From an uncultured euryarchaeote (GTDB taxonomy: Archaea > Thermoplasmatota > Poseidoniia > Poseidoniales > Poseidoniaceae), in the NCBI GenBank assembly GCA_937881505.1, contig CALGEM010000263.1:1-24273 (forward strand): a stretch of DNA of 24,273 bases. The letters run 5' to 3'. Positions within the stretch are counted from its first letter, which is position 1. Each line of letters begins with the position of its first letter. A program made the position numbers and the translations under genes. Below, in pieces: positions 6,286 through 13,885 of the stretch. The notes under the pieces were generated by a model. The model ran no database searches and was not told the origin of the DNA. It worked only from the letters and a program-made list of their open reading frames with translations.

Positions 6286-6771
6286 GTGACTACACCTTCC
6301 GACGAACCTCTCTATTCGGGTCTACCGATGGAGTTGGACGAGCTTTCTCCCGAGGCAGCGTTGCCCTATCCGCTGCCAGAAGGTGCGCTTGTGGTCACCA
6401 TTGAACAGGCGCGAGCATCGCTACCAGAGGCAAGCAACGTCCTCATGGTCCTCCAGGCCATGAGCGATGAAGCGCATGATTTGACCAACGAGTTGGAACT
6501 GCTCCTTGACCGCTACACCATGACGCATCCGCATGTGATGGAAGTGGCTGAACATCTCGGACAACTGGTCACCCAGTGGCAAGCGAGCGTTGCCCGCCTC
6601 GAGAGCATCGGCGCTCGCATCGTCTCAATGGACCCTGGGCGTTTGGAATGGTACGGAGTGGTCGACCACCGCATGGCCTTGTTTTCTTGGGCAGTTGGCG
6701 AGGCCGACATCGAGTGGTATTATCGCATGGAAGAGGGCTTTCCTTCCCGCAAACCCCTCATAGAGGCATGA
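6286..6771 (+). CDS. DUF2203 family protein
   Basis: The N-terminal part contains the family's opening motif, VVTIEQARASLPEASNVL (residues 37-54). A long helical stretch follows, then the C-terminal signature: GRLEWYGVVDHRMALFSWAVGEADIEWYYRMEEGFPSRKPL, matching the usual GLVDFPAxxxGRxVxLCWRLGExxIxxWHxxxxGFxxRxPL. The molecular role of DUF2203 is not established. The usual WH near the C-terminal end is WY here. At 161 residues it is somewhat longer than the typical 110-130, with an extra N-terminal 35 residues of acidic and proline-rich sequence. It precedes the cobalamin adenosyltransferase gene by 23 bp and probably shares its transcript. Confidence 0.75.
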   Translation: MTTPSDEPLYSGLPMELDELSPEAALPYPLPEGALVVTIEQARASLPEASNVLMVLQAMSDEAHDLTNELELLLDRYTMTHPHVMEVAEHLGQLVTQWQASVARLESIGARIVSMDPGRLEWYGVVDHRMALFSWAVGEADIEWYYRMEEGFPSRKPLIEA

Positions 6772-6794
6772 TGTCGCAGGGCTGAGGTCGGTCC

Positions 6795-7490
6795 ATGGTC
6801 AAGATCAATCGCGTGTACACGGGCGGCGGCGATGGCGGCGAATCCTCGCTGGTTGACGGGTCGCGTCGCAGAAAATCAGACCCCCGGTTCAGCGTGGTCG
6901 GGACATGCGACGAGGCCAACAGTTGGCTCGGGATGGTGTTGGCCGAAATCAACCGTGTTCCCGACCACGAAGACGGTGGGGAGCGAACCAGCGTCCAACG
7001 GGTTCAAACGGTCCTCAATGAAGCACTCGCTCGCGTCCAAAACGAACTGTTCGACCTCGGTGCTGAGTTGGCTTGCCCACCGGAAGCGTTGCCGGAGTAC
7101 ATGGTGCTCCTCTCGCAGGGCCAAACGGACGTGTTGATGGCGGAAATGGACGCCTGGTTGGTTTCCCTTCCCGAATTGACGAGTTTTATCCTCCCCGCAG
7201 GCTCCCCACCGGTGGCGTGTTTGCAGGTCGCTCGTACGGTCGTCCGCCGACTTGAACGGGACATCGTGCAACTTCAGGAGCACGAAGGGGAAGCGGCCGT
7301 TCGCCCGCTCGTCAAGGTCTACGTCAACCGCCTTTCCGATTGGCTATTTGTTATGGGCCGATGGGTGAGCACGATGCTGAACGAAGAAGAGGCGTTGTGG
7401 GTTCCTCTCGGAAAGCGACCGGCCGAGAAAGGGGTTGCACACCGGGTTGAACAAATGCAAGCCAGCGATGATGATTTTTCGTCGCTTTGA
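6795..7490 (+). CDS. Cob(I)alamin adenosyltransferase, PduO/MMAB type
   Basis: It transfers the adenosyl group of ATP to cob(I)alamin, making coenzyme B12 for enzymes such as methylmalonyl-CoA mutase or ribonucleotide reductase. The N-terminal ATP-binding loop is YTGGGDGGESSLVDG (family TGxGDxGxT), then VVGTCDEANSWLG (residues 34-46). The second half has LPELTSFILPAG, ARTVVRRLERD (about 146-156) and VNRLSDWLFVMGRW (about 177-190), which hold the conserved arginine, glutamate, asparagine and aspartate of the active site. Length 231 is slightly above the usual 180-200 because of loops near residues 52-63 and 85-110. The gene ends 2 bp from the convergent Nudix gene. Confidence 0.93.
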   Translation: MVKINRVYTGGGDGGESSLVDGSRRRKSDPRFSVVGTCDEANSWLGMVLAEINRVPDHEDGGERTSVQRVQTVLNEALARVQNELFDLGAELACPPEALPEYMVLLSQGQTDVLMAEMDAWLVSLPELTSFILPAGSPPVACLQVARTVVRRLERDIVQLQEHEGEAAVRPLVKVYVNRLSDWLFVMGRWVSTMLNEEEALWVPLGKRPAEKGVAHRVEQMQASDDDFSSL

Positions 7491-7492
7491 AC

Positions 7493-7927
7493 TTATTGCG
7501 TGCCGTGCAACTGCACAAATTGCTGGGCCAAGCGAACCACGGTTCGCGTCTCATCGTGGGTGATGGTTTCCAGGGCTTGTTCCCAATCCAACCAGAGGTA
7601 GCCTCGGTGTTCATGCGAGAGTTGAACCTCCATCTCATCGGTTTCAGCGATGTACCAGTAGACCTCCTTGGATTGACGCTTGCCTTTGTGTCGAAAGGAG
7701 TATTCGGTCCGCTCCTCAAAACCTTCCAAAATCACCACGTCGCGGATGCCAGTTTCCTCAGCGAGTTCCCGAAGCATCGTGGCCTGTCGGTTCGGGTCGT
7801 CCGCCTCAACATGCCCCTTTGGGAGGTCCCAGTGCCCCTGCGGGTATTGCAACAGCAGCACCGTCCCGTAATTGACCAGCACCACCCCGCATGAGGTTTC
7901 CATGGTGGGGTCCTCATCGCTTCTCAT
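7493..7927 (-). CDS. Nudix hydrolase, Ap4A-hydrolase-like
   Basis: Nudix enzymes hydrolyse nucleoside diphosphates linked to another moiety, using a metal-binding helix. LPKGHVEADDPNRQATMLRELAEETGI (residues 35-61) is a Nudix box resembling NUDT2-type Ap4A hydrolases (PKGHVE). The spacing from the box glycine (38) to the RE pair is one residue longer than consensus, and the upstream acidic position is Asp44. The REXXEE core (R53, E54, E57, E58) is intact. The rest (EYSFRHKGKRQSKEVYWYIAET...HRGYLWLDWEQALETI) fits the Ap4A branch. The substrate is inferred. Start is ATG 7927, with METSCG at 7900 as the shorter option. It is tail-to-tail with the adenosyltransferase gene. Confidence 0.88.
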   Translation of the reverse strand: MRSDEDPTMETSCGVVLVNYGTVLLLQYPQGHWDLPKGHVEADDPNRQATMLRELAEETGIRDVVILEGFEERTEYSFRHKGKRQSKEVYWYIAETDEMEVQLSHEHRGYLWLDWEQALETITHDETRTVVRLAQQFVQLHGTQ

Positions 7928-7989
7928 TCATGGTCATAACGGGTGAGCACCACCCAACCTTGATGGACATGAGCGATTGGCGATGAAGC

Positions 7990-8979
7990 ATGGGCATTCA
8001 TCCGTTGAGCGTTGAGGAGGTGCCCCCGTACAATCGCATCGTCGCCGATTCTGACATGGACGGTCTGTTCGGAGCAGCTGTGCTCAAGGCCTTTCGCCCC
8101 GATGCGGTCGTAACCTTCACCCACGCCGCTGCACTGCGAGCGGGACTGGTCGACGAGGTTATCGGTCGAGACACGGTGCTTGTCGATTTGCCATTTCACC
8201 CGGCCTGCGGTTGGTTTGTTGATCATCACTTGACCAACCGACCAGACGATACCGAGGCTCAGAAGTTCAAAGCGGATGGTGGCACTCAACACTGGGAAGC
8301 CACACCATCAGCAGCACGGCTGGCGTACGAATTGCTTGCAGAAATCACCGATATGGACCACTTGGCGCCGATGATGCCAGTTGTCGACGCCTTGGATTCT
8401 GGTGGCATCAGCAAGGAAGATTTTCTCGCCGACGGCCCGTTGTTGCAACTTGCACGAACGTGCACGTCTCGCGACCCCGAGTACATGCTGCATCTGGTGA
8501 ATTTGCTGGCCAACGGCGCCTCCTTTGAGGTCCTGCTCGCCGACCCCATCGTCCATGCTCGGTGCCAACAAGCCGCTGCTGAACGGGCGGCTGCTCAAAG
8601 CCATGTGGAAGAGAACACCACGGTCCACGACCGTTTGGCCGTGTGTCGGATGGATGAAACATCCCTGCGAAGCAACGGCTACTTGGTCACCGCATGGGTT
8701 GGGGAAGCGGCCGATGCGTGCTGTATCGTTCACGGCTATGCTGATGGTCACCTAGAGACCCCCGACCGCCCACCGCTCGGGGCCAGTTTCTACGCCAACT
8801 CCTTCCTGCCTGGCGGGCAAGGACGTTACGACCTGTCCAGAATGGCCACGTCGTTGGACCCCACGGGAGGCGGCCATGCCAACGCTTGTGGCTGCAGAAT
8901 TCAACCACCGGGACTTGAGGCCAACATGGAGCATTGGCTATCGATGTGGGCCAACCGGGATGTTGTGCTGAAGCTCTGA
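7990..8979 (+). CDS. DHH/DHHA1 family phosphoesterase
   Basis: DHH proteins are manganese-dependent phosphoesterases acting on small RNAs, cyclic dinucleotides, pAp or single-stranded DNA ends (RecJ-like). The N-terminal motif is IVADSDMDGLFGAA (D20, D22, D24), motif II is VDLPFH, and the name-giving motif is FVDHH (residues 77-80). The C-terminal DHHA1 domain ends in GGGHANACGC (from about 292), the substrate-binding glycine motif. At 329 residues it matches NrnA-sized proteins rather than full RecJ, so a nanoRNase or oligonucleotide phosphodiesterase role is likelier, but this cannot be decided from sequence alone. It stands alone, head-to-head with the Nudix gene and tail-to-tail with the coiled-coil gene (1 bp gap). 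Confidence 0.88.
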   Translation: MGIHPLSVEEVPPYNRIVADSDMDGLFGAAVLKAFRPDAVVTFTHAAALRAGLVDEVIGRDTVLVDLPFHPACGWFVDHHLTNRPDDTEAQKFKADGGTQHWEATPSAARLAYELLAEITDMDHLAPMMPVVDALDSGGISKEDFLADGPLLQLARTCTSRDPEYMLHLVNLLANGASFEVLLADPIVHARCQQAAAERAAAQSHVEENTTVHDRLAVCRMDETSLRSNGYLVTAWVGEAADACCIVHGYADGHLETPDRPPLGASFYANSFLPGGQGRYDLSRMATSLDPTGGGHANACGCRIQPPGLEANMEHWLSMWANRDVVLKL

Positions 8980-8980
8980 A

Positions 8981-9217
8981 TCAGAACTTACGGGTCACCG
9001 TGATGTTTGAGGAGTTCTCGATGTCCATGTCCTCGTCGGTTTCCTCAACCGGCTCTTGAGACTCAACAGAGGCGGCCTTCAACCGCTTGACGGTCGCCTT
9101 GAGCACCTCGAATTCAATTTCAAGGTCTTCCAAAGCATCTCGCGTTTCCTCGATGTGCTTCTCAACACGAGCCAACACCTTGTTGACTTTCTTCAGGGTA
9201 CGGTCCTGTCGTGCCAT
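8981..9217 (-). CDS. Small coiled-coil protein downstream of the MMPL exporter
   Basis: The 78-residue product (MARQDRTLKKVNKVLARVEKH...) shows a regular heptad pattern of Leu, Val and Ile over about residues 8-45, interspersed with charged residues, then an acidic tail (EPVEETDEDMDIENSS). This predicts a parallel or antiparallel coiled coil with a flexible end. No family is recognised. A GTG at 9256 would extend it by 13 residues; I prefer the ATG because the extension is low in helix propensity. It starts 51 bp after the MMPL stop and is likely co-transcribed, so a link to the exporter is possible. Confidence 0.65.
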   Translation of the reverse strand: MARQDRTLKKVNKVLARVEKHIEETRDALEDLEIEFEVLKATVKRLKAASVESQEPVEETDEDMDIENSSNITVTRKF

Positions 9218-9268
9218 GCTCTTCCGTCCACCCGCCTTGATTTGAAGGTTCTCCACCGGAAAAGGGGG

Positions 9269-11629
9269 TCACTCTTGCTCGTTTTCGACCGTTGAAGCGG
9301 CGATGGCGATGGGTTCTGGGGCCAAAGCAGGGGTAGGTTGAGCAGCACGCATGAAGGCCGGTGCCCACCAATTCCATTTGCCCATGAGCCGCATGGTTGA
9401 CGGCACCACCAGGGCGCGTACGAGGGTTGCATCGATGAGGATGGCCAGCGCCAAGCCCAACCCAATCTGTTTCAGGATGATAACCGACGACAGGCCGAAA
9501 GCGCTGAACACCACGACCATGATGGCGGCCGCTCCGGTGATCAGCCCCCCCGTCTTTTGCAGGCCGTTGGCCACGGCGAGGGTGTTGTCGCCGGTTCGCT
9601 CCCATTCCTCGTGAATTCTTGAGAGCATCAGCACCTCGTAATCCATTGACAACCCGAACACGATGCAGAACATGATGACGGGATTGCCCGAATCAATGGG
9701 TTGGGCGGTGAAGTTGAGCAGGGATTCACCGTAGCCCCATTGGAAAACCCACACCAGCATGCCGAAGGAGGCTGAAATGGAGAGGATGTTCATGGCGATG
9801 GCTTTGATGGGTATGATGACCGAGCGAACCTGAAGGAAGATCAGCACCATGGTGGCGATGAGAATGAACGCCAGTGCTCGTGGCAGATTATCGGCGATGG
9901 CATCGAGGTTATCGGCATTGTAAGCGGCGAACCCTGCGACCAATAACCGGTCGTTCTCGCCGCTGAGGTCGTCGAGGAAGCTCGCTCTGTCATCCCGAAT
10001 TTCTTCCACAACTTTGCGAGAGTCAACGTTGGTTTGGGCGCCAATGAGTTGGACCGACATCATCGTCGCATCCTCGCCGACGAAGGCCGCTCGCAGGCTT
10101 TCGCGCACGGCGACCTGTTCGGGTGGTAGGGCTTCGTCGGGGGCAGCCCAGAATTGCACCACCTCATCAGCGCTCATTCCCGGTGAGGGCAAGCCCACAC
10201 CGATACCACCCGAGACCCGTGAATCGTTCAACAGGTCTGACAGGTAGGCATGTTGTGCTCGGAGGTTGTCGGCCGAGAGTGGGTCTGCACCGTCGGTGTC
10301 GATGACGAGGAAAATGGAGTTCGCAGCCTGGTCGGGCCACTGTTCGTCAATCAATTCCATGCCTTGGCGAGATTCGTCATCGGGGGGAAGTGCCTTCCAC
10401 GAGGAGAGCGAGAACTCAGCGTAGGCGAACGGTAAACCGGCACCGATGAGCAACACCAGCGTTGGAATGAGCACGGCCCACGGGCGGTCCATGACGCGCT
10501 TGGCGATGCGAGCCCACACACCGTCTTCTTTGGCGCTCATGTCGAGGGCGAAGGGAATGTTTCCTTTGTTGACACGTGGGCCCAACCACGCCATCACGGC
10601 GGGGAGGACGATGGTGGAATAGACCATGGCGATGGTCACCGCAATGGTGCCGCCAATTCCCAACGATGGGAGGGAGGTGTTGGTGAAAAAGAGCATGCCC
10701 ATGAGGCCGATGGCGACCGTGATACCCGAGTAAAACACGGCCTTTCCAGCCGTTGCACAGCTCATCGCCGTCGCCGTCCGGACGTCGTGGCCTCGCGCCA
10801 ATTCCTCACGGAACCTGTTCACGAGGAAGAGCGAGTAGTCAATGGAGACACCGATGCCGATGAGCGAGATGATGTTCGTGGCGTAGACGGTCACATCGGT
10901 TACGTTGGAGAGCCAAATCGTCATGCCGATGGCGGCCAGCACGGTTCCCACGCCAACGCCGACTGGGAGCAGGGCGGCGACGATGGAGCCAAACACAATG
11001 CCGAGAATGAGGATGGAGAGGGGTCCTGAGACCAATTCAGCCTTGATGAGGTCGTTCTTGATGCGGTCGTCAAATGTCCAGTCAACGGCGATGCCGTCAG
11101 TCATCCATGCTTCAAAATCACCGCCGATTGTGAGGGAATCGTGGAGGTCATTGAGCAGTGATTTTGCCTCTTTTCGATCGGTGGCGAAGGTGACCTTGTT
11201 GATGGCGTAGGTGCCATCATCATCCACCGCCACCACATCGTTTCTGTCCACCTCGGCGACGTCCCAGGAATACTCGATGGTGACTTTGCTGTGCGACGCA
11301 AAGGAAGCCAACGCTTCCTCAACGGCCGTTCTCCACTGCTCGCTGCTATCGTTGAGGGTTGGATGGAAGACCAGATAACGGAAGGATTGGCCGCCTTCAT
11401 CGCCGTCGCTGGCAAAGCGTTCCGAAATCAACCGACCTGCGTTCACCGATTCAACGTCGTCTTCGCCAAAGCCTTCCGCCCAATCGGCTCCCATGGACAT
11501 GAGTCCCGTCATGAGAATGCAGGAGACCAAACCAAAAGCCATCATCACTCTCCGGTGGTCGTGGATGAACAATCCGAGTTTGAAAAACGCCCGATTTTTC
11601 AGAACCTCGGGGTCGGTGGCGCCCTCCAT
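9269..11629 (-). CDS. MMPL/RND-superfamily exporter
   Basis: This is a 786-residue RND-type membrane transporter with two duplicated halves. Each half has a first helix (about residues 27-46 in the first), a large extracytoplasmic loop, and a five-to-six-helix block. The MMPL signatures SIDYSLFLVNRFREELARG and SMDYEVLMLSRIHEEWERTG occur at equivalent places in the two halves, the central aspartates being the expected proton-relay residues. Family members export lipids, hopanoids or small hydrophobic compounds by proton antiport; the cargo here is unknown. I chose ATG 11629 (MEGATDPEVLKNRAFF) over the 47-residue upstream extension, because the extension is unlike the family and would run into the apt gene. 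It is divergent from apt. Confidence 0.9.
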   Translation of the reverse strand: MEGATDPEVLKNRAFFKLGLFIHDHRRVMMAFGLVSCILMTGLMSMGADWAEGFGEDDVESVNAGRLISERFASDGDEGGQSFRYLVFHPTLNDSSEQWRTAVEEALASFASHSKVTIEYSWDVAEVDRNDVVAVDDDGTYAINKVTFATDRKEAKSLLNDLHDSLTIGGDFEAWMTDGIAVDWTFDDRIKNDLIKAELVSGPLSILILGIVFGSIVAALLPVGVGVGTVLAAIGMTIWLSNVTDVTVYATNIISLIGIGVSIDYSLFLVNRFREELARGHDVRTATAMSCATAGKAVFYSGITVAIGLMGMLFFTNTSLPSLGIGGTIAVTIAMVYSTIVLPAVMAWLGPRVNKGNIPFALDMSAKEDGVWARIAKRVMDRPWAVLIPTLVLLIGAGLPFAYAEFSLSSWKALPPDDESRQGMELIDEQWPDQAANSIFLVIDTDGADPLSADNLRAQHAYLSDLLNDSRVSGGIGVGLPSPGMSADEVVQFWAAPDEALPPEQVAVRESLRAAFVGEDATMMSVQLIGAQTNVDSRKVVEEIRDDRASFLDDLSGENDRLLVAGFAAYNADNLDAIADNLPRALAFILIATMVLIFLQVRSVIIPIKAIAMNILSISASFGMLVWVFQWGYGESLLNFTAQPIDSGNPVIMFCIVFGLSMDYEVLMLSRIHEEWERTGDNTLAVANGLQKTGGLITGAAAIMVVVFSAFGLSSVIILKQIGLGLALAILIDATLVRALVVPSTMRLMGKWNWWAPAFMRAAQPTPALAPEPIAIAASTVENEQE

Positions 11630-11651
11630 GAATCGCACCGAAAAAAACGGT

Positions 11652-11659
11652 GTATTTGA
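11652..11659 (-). promoter_or_regulatory. TATA-like box for the MMPL exporter gene
   Basis: On the minus strand this reads TTCAAATA, 23-30 bp before the ATG at 11629. It is AT-rich in an otherwise GC-rich spacer and correctly spaced for leaderless transcription, which also supports the shorter start. Confidence 0.4.
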
Positions 11660-11675
11660 ATCGGCGTCTTGGGGC

Positions 11676-11690
11676 TCAACACCAGGTGTT
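11676..11690. repeat. 15-bp dyad in the MMPL/apt divergent promoter
   Basis: CAACACC and GGTGTTG are perfect complements around a single central A. The dyad sits 36 bp before the apt start and about 17 bp upstream of the MMPL TATA-like box, a typical place for a repressor or activator of divergent genes. The bound protein is unknown. Confidence 0.45.
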
Positions 11691-11725
11691 GGCCAAATCA
11701 CCGGGGTAGAGGGTGAGTCACGTTC

Positions 11726-12268
11726 ATGAACCGACCGATGTTTTCCACGCTCATGAACCTCAAGGACCACATCCGGGGTGTTCCAGATTTTCCAATTGAA
11801 GGCATTTTGTTCTACGATATCGCCACCCTTCTACGGGAACCAACGGCTATGGCGTATTGTTTGGACCAATTCGAAGCAGCGATGGCGGCGTGGCAACCGG
11901 ACGTTCTTGCCGGCATCGAAAGTCGCGGTTTTCTGTTTGCTGCGCCCCTCGCTCAGCGGATGGGACTTCCGATGATGATGATACGAAAAGCAGGTAAATT
12001 ACCCGGTCCAACAAATTCGTTGACTTATGATTTGGAATATGGTACGGACACCATTGAAATTCAAGCTGATGCATTGTCCGAAGGCCAACGGGTCGTGATA
12101 CTTGATGACCTGCTGGCGACGGGAGGAACGCTTGCCGCCTCTGTGGAACTGTGCCGTCAATCAGGTGCCGAAGTTGCGGGGTGCGCCCTTGTCGTTGAAC
12201 TGTCCTTCCTCAACGGCCGCGAGGCTGTGGATGCTCCGCTCATCACTCTGGTGGATTACGAGTCTTGA
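11726..12268 (+). CDS. apt: Adenine phosphoribosyltransferase
   Basis: Apt converts adenine and PRPP to AMP and pyrophosphate, the cytosolic adenine salvage step. The PRPP-binding motif VVILDDLLATGGT is at residues 123-135. GIESRGFLFAAPLA (63-76) and RKAGKLPGPTNSLTYDLEYGTDTIEI (87-112) match bacterial-type Apt almost residue for residue, including the flexible hood loop. Length (180) is normal. ATG 11753 (MNLKDHIRGVPDFP) is an alternative start close to where the family begins. The middle of the gene (about 11980-12070) is AT-richer than its surroundings. It is followed by a purine permease gene, making an uptake and salvage pair. Confidence 0.95.
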   Translation: MNRPMFSTLMNLKDHIRGVPDFPIEGILFYDIATLLREPTAMAYCLDQFEAAMAAWQPDVLAGIESRGFLFAAPLAQRMGLPMMMIRKAGKLPGPTNSLTYDLEYGTDTIEIQADALSEGQRVVILDDLLATGGTLAASVELCRQSGAEVAGCALVVELSFLNGREAVDAPLITLVDYES

Positions 12269-12282
12269 CAGATCGTTAAAAG

Positions 12283-12301
12283 TCTCTTTTTGGGGGTTTT
12301 T
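12283..12301 (+). terminator. T-tract terminator after apt
   Basis: Two runs of five T (12287-12291 and 12297-12301) separated by five G follow the apt stop by about 20 bp. Archaeal terminators are often simple T-tracts, so this probably ends the apt transcript, with the permease expressed from its own TATA box. Confidence 0.5.
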
Positions 12302-12320
12302 AAGCCGTTTTGGCACCCGA

Positions 12321-12328
12321 ATTATATT
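12321..12328 (+). promoter_or_regulatory. TATA box for the purine permease gene
   Basis: ATTATATT lies in an AT-rich island 47-54 bp before the ATG at 12375. Transcription would start near 12348 and leave a short leader containing AGGAG (12362-12366), so this gene has both a TATA box and a Shine-Dalgarno site. Confidence 0.6.
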
Positions 12329-12374
12329 AACCCCTCCATGAGAAGAGGTTACTAACCCTATAGGAGATATGAAC

Positions 12375-13838
12375 ATGGGATTTGAGCAAAATATAGCGAA
12401 TTATTTCAAATTTGAAGAACGAGATGCCACCTTAAACGGTGAACTGAGAGCCGGATTAACGACCTTCCTTACGATGGCCTACATCCTGATCGTGAACCCG
12501 TCAATGTTGCACAACTTTGGTGCGACCGGTATTCCATACGACGACGCTCTCTTCGCCACGGCCATTGCTGCCTTTGTTGGCTGTGTGGTCATGGGGCTTT
12601 GGGCAAACCTTCCCTTTGCTCTGGCTCCGGGGATGGGTCTCAACGCCTACTTCACTTTCGCAGTCGTGCTCGGCATGGGGATTCCGTGGGAAATCGCCCT
12701 TGCCGCTGTTTTGGTTGAAGGTATCATCTTCGTTATCATTTCGTTGCCGCAAGTCGGTTGGCGAACCAAGATGATCAACGCCATCCCAAAGGATTTGAAG
12801 ATTGCAACGGGCGCCGGTATCGGTATGTTCCTGTCCATCATCGGTCTTCGTGAAATGGGCTGGATTCAGGACGACGGCGCCACGCTGGTCAACCTCGCCA
12901 CCACCGAAGCCTTCGGCTCGGGCGACTACGCCATTTGGCAGCATGGTGCTGTGATTTCCATGGTGGCCCTTCTGGCCATCGCCGTCATGATGGCTCGAGG
13001 CATCAAGGGAGCCATCATCTACGGTATCCTCGGTGCATCTCTGTTCGGTTGGCTTGTCGGTGCCTACGACCCCTACAACGACTTCGCTGCAGGTGGTGCA
13101 GGTTGGGCTGCTGCTGAGGCTTCTTGGCCAGATGAAATCTTTGGATTTGTCGGCATGCCAGAAGAAACGCTTGGGGCCGCCTTTGGCGCCTTTGGCGACA
13201 TCAGCGACAACCTGGCTGATTTCATGCTGGTCATGATCGCCTTCCTCTTCGTTGACATCTTTGACACGGCTGGAACCCTTTACTCCGTGGGCCGCCAAGC
13301 CGGCTACGTCAACGAGGACGATGAACTCCAGAACTCAGACGAGGCCTTCATGTCCGATGCTGCCGCAACCATCGTTGGTGCCATCACCGGTACGAGCACG
13401 ACCACCACCTACATCGAATCCGCTGCAGGTGTTGAAGAAGGCGGTAAGACCGGATTGACGGCGGTCGTCGTTGGTGTGCTGATGCTATCAGGTCTGTTCC
13501 TTTCGGGCATCTTCCAAGCCATCCCGACCTTCGCCGCAGCCTGTGCCTTGGTCATCGTTGGTGCAACCATGATGAAGCAAGCCACCGAAATCAACTGGGA
13601 CGACAAGGAAATGGTGCTCCCTGCCTTCTTGACCATGGTTTTGATGCCGTTCACCTACTCCATCGCTGACGGTATTGCTTGGGGTGTTATCTCCTACGTG
13701 GCCATCAAGTTGGGCATGGGCAAGGCCGACGAGCCAGGCCCCATCATGTACGGCATCGCCGTGTTCATGTTGATGTTCTACCTTGGCCCAGGCGACCAAT
13801 CGACCTTCGGTTGGTTGTTCAGCACCATCTTCGGATGA
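12375..13838 (+). CDS. NCS2/AzgA-family purine permease (adenine/hypoxanthine/guanine type)
   Basis: This is a 487-residue multi-helix transporter importing purine bases by proton symport. The opening FKFEERDATLNGELRAGLTTFLTMAYILIVNPSML is the hallmark of the AzgA/PbuG branch. NLPFALAPGMGLNAYFTF (first motif), ATGAGIGMFLSIIGLREMG and the downstream IFDTAGTLYSVGRQAG...GAITGTSTTTTYIESAAGVEEGGKTGL (motif with the substrate-site residues) are all intact. The product is uninterrupted with about 12-14 hydrophobic segments. Two ATGs are available: 12375 is eight bases after AGGAG, whereas 12369 is only two, so I chose 12375. Placement after apt suggests adenine as substrate. Confidence 0.93.
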   Translation: MGFEQNIANYFKFEERDATLNGELRAGLTTFLTMAYILIVNPSMLHNFGATGIPYDDALFATAIAAFVGCVVMGLWANLPFALAPGMGLNAYFTFAVVLGMGIPWEIALAAVLVEGIIFVIISLPQVGWRTKMINAIPKDLKIATGAGIGMFLSIIGLREMGWIQDDGATLVNLATTEAFGSGDYAIWQHGAVISMVALLAIAVMMARGIKGAIIYGILGASLFGWLVGAYDPYNDFAAGGAGWAAAEASWPDEIFGFVGMPEETLGAAFGAFGDISDNLADFMLVMIAFLFVDIFDTAGTLYSVGRQAGYVNEDDELQNSDEAFMSDAAATIVGAITGTSTTTTYIESAAGVEEGGKTGLTAVVVGVLMLSGLFLSGIFQAIPTFAAACALVIVGATMMKQATEINWDDKEMVLPAFLTMVLMPFTYSIADGIAWGVISYVAIKLGMGKADEPGPIMYGIAVFMLMFYLGPGDQSTFGWLFSTIFG

Positions 13839-13860
13839 TGTGTCCTTGACGGCTTTTGCG

Positions 13861-13877
13861 CCGGCCCACCGGGCCGG
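13861..13877. terminator. GC-rich hairpin between convergent genes
   Basis: CCGGCCC (13861-13867) and GGGCCGG (13871-13877) form a perfect seven-pair stem with an ACC loop. It lies between the permease stop and the stop of the convergent four-helix protein gene. A bidirectional terminator or mRNA 3'-end stabiliser is likely. No T-tract follows. Confidence 0.5.
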
Positions 13878-13885
13878 AGGCTGGC

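Noticed and set aside
12501..13298. 265-codon minus-strand frame inside the purine permease gene
   Set aside because: It is a shadow of the permease, rich in His/Asp/Gly, with no domain.
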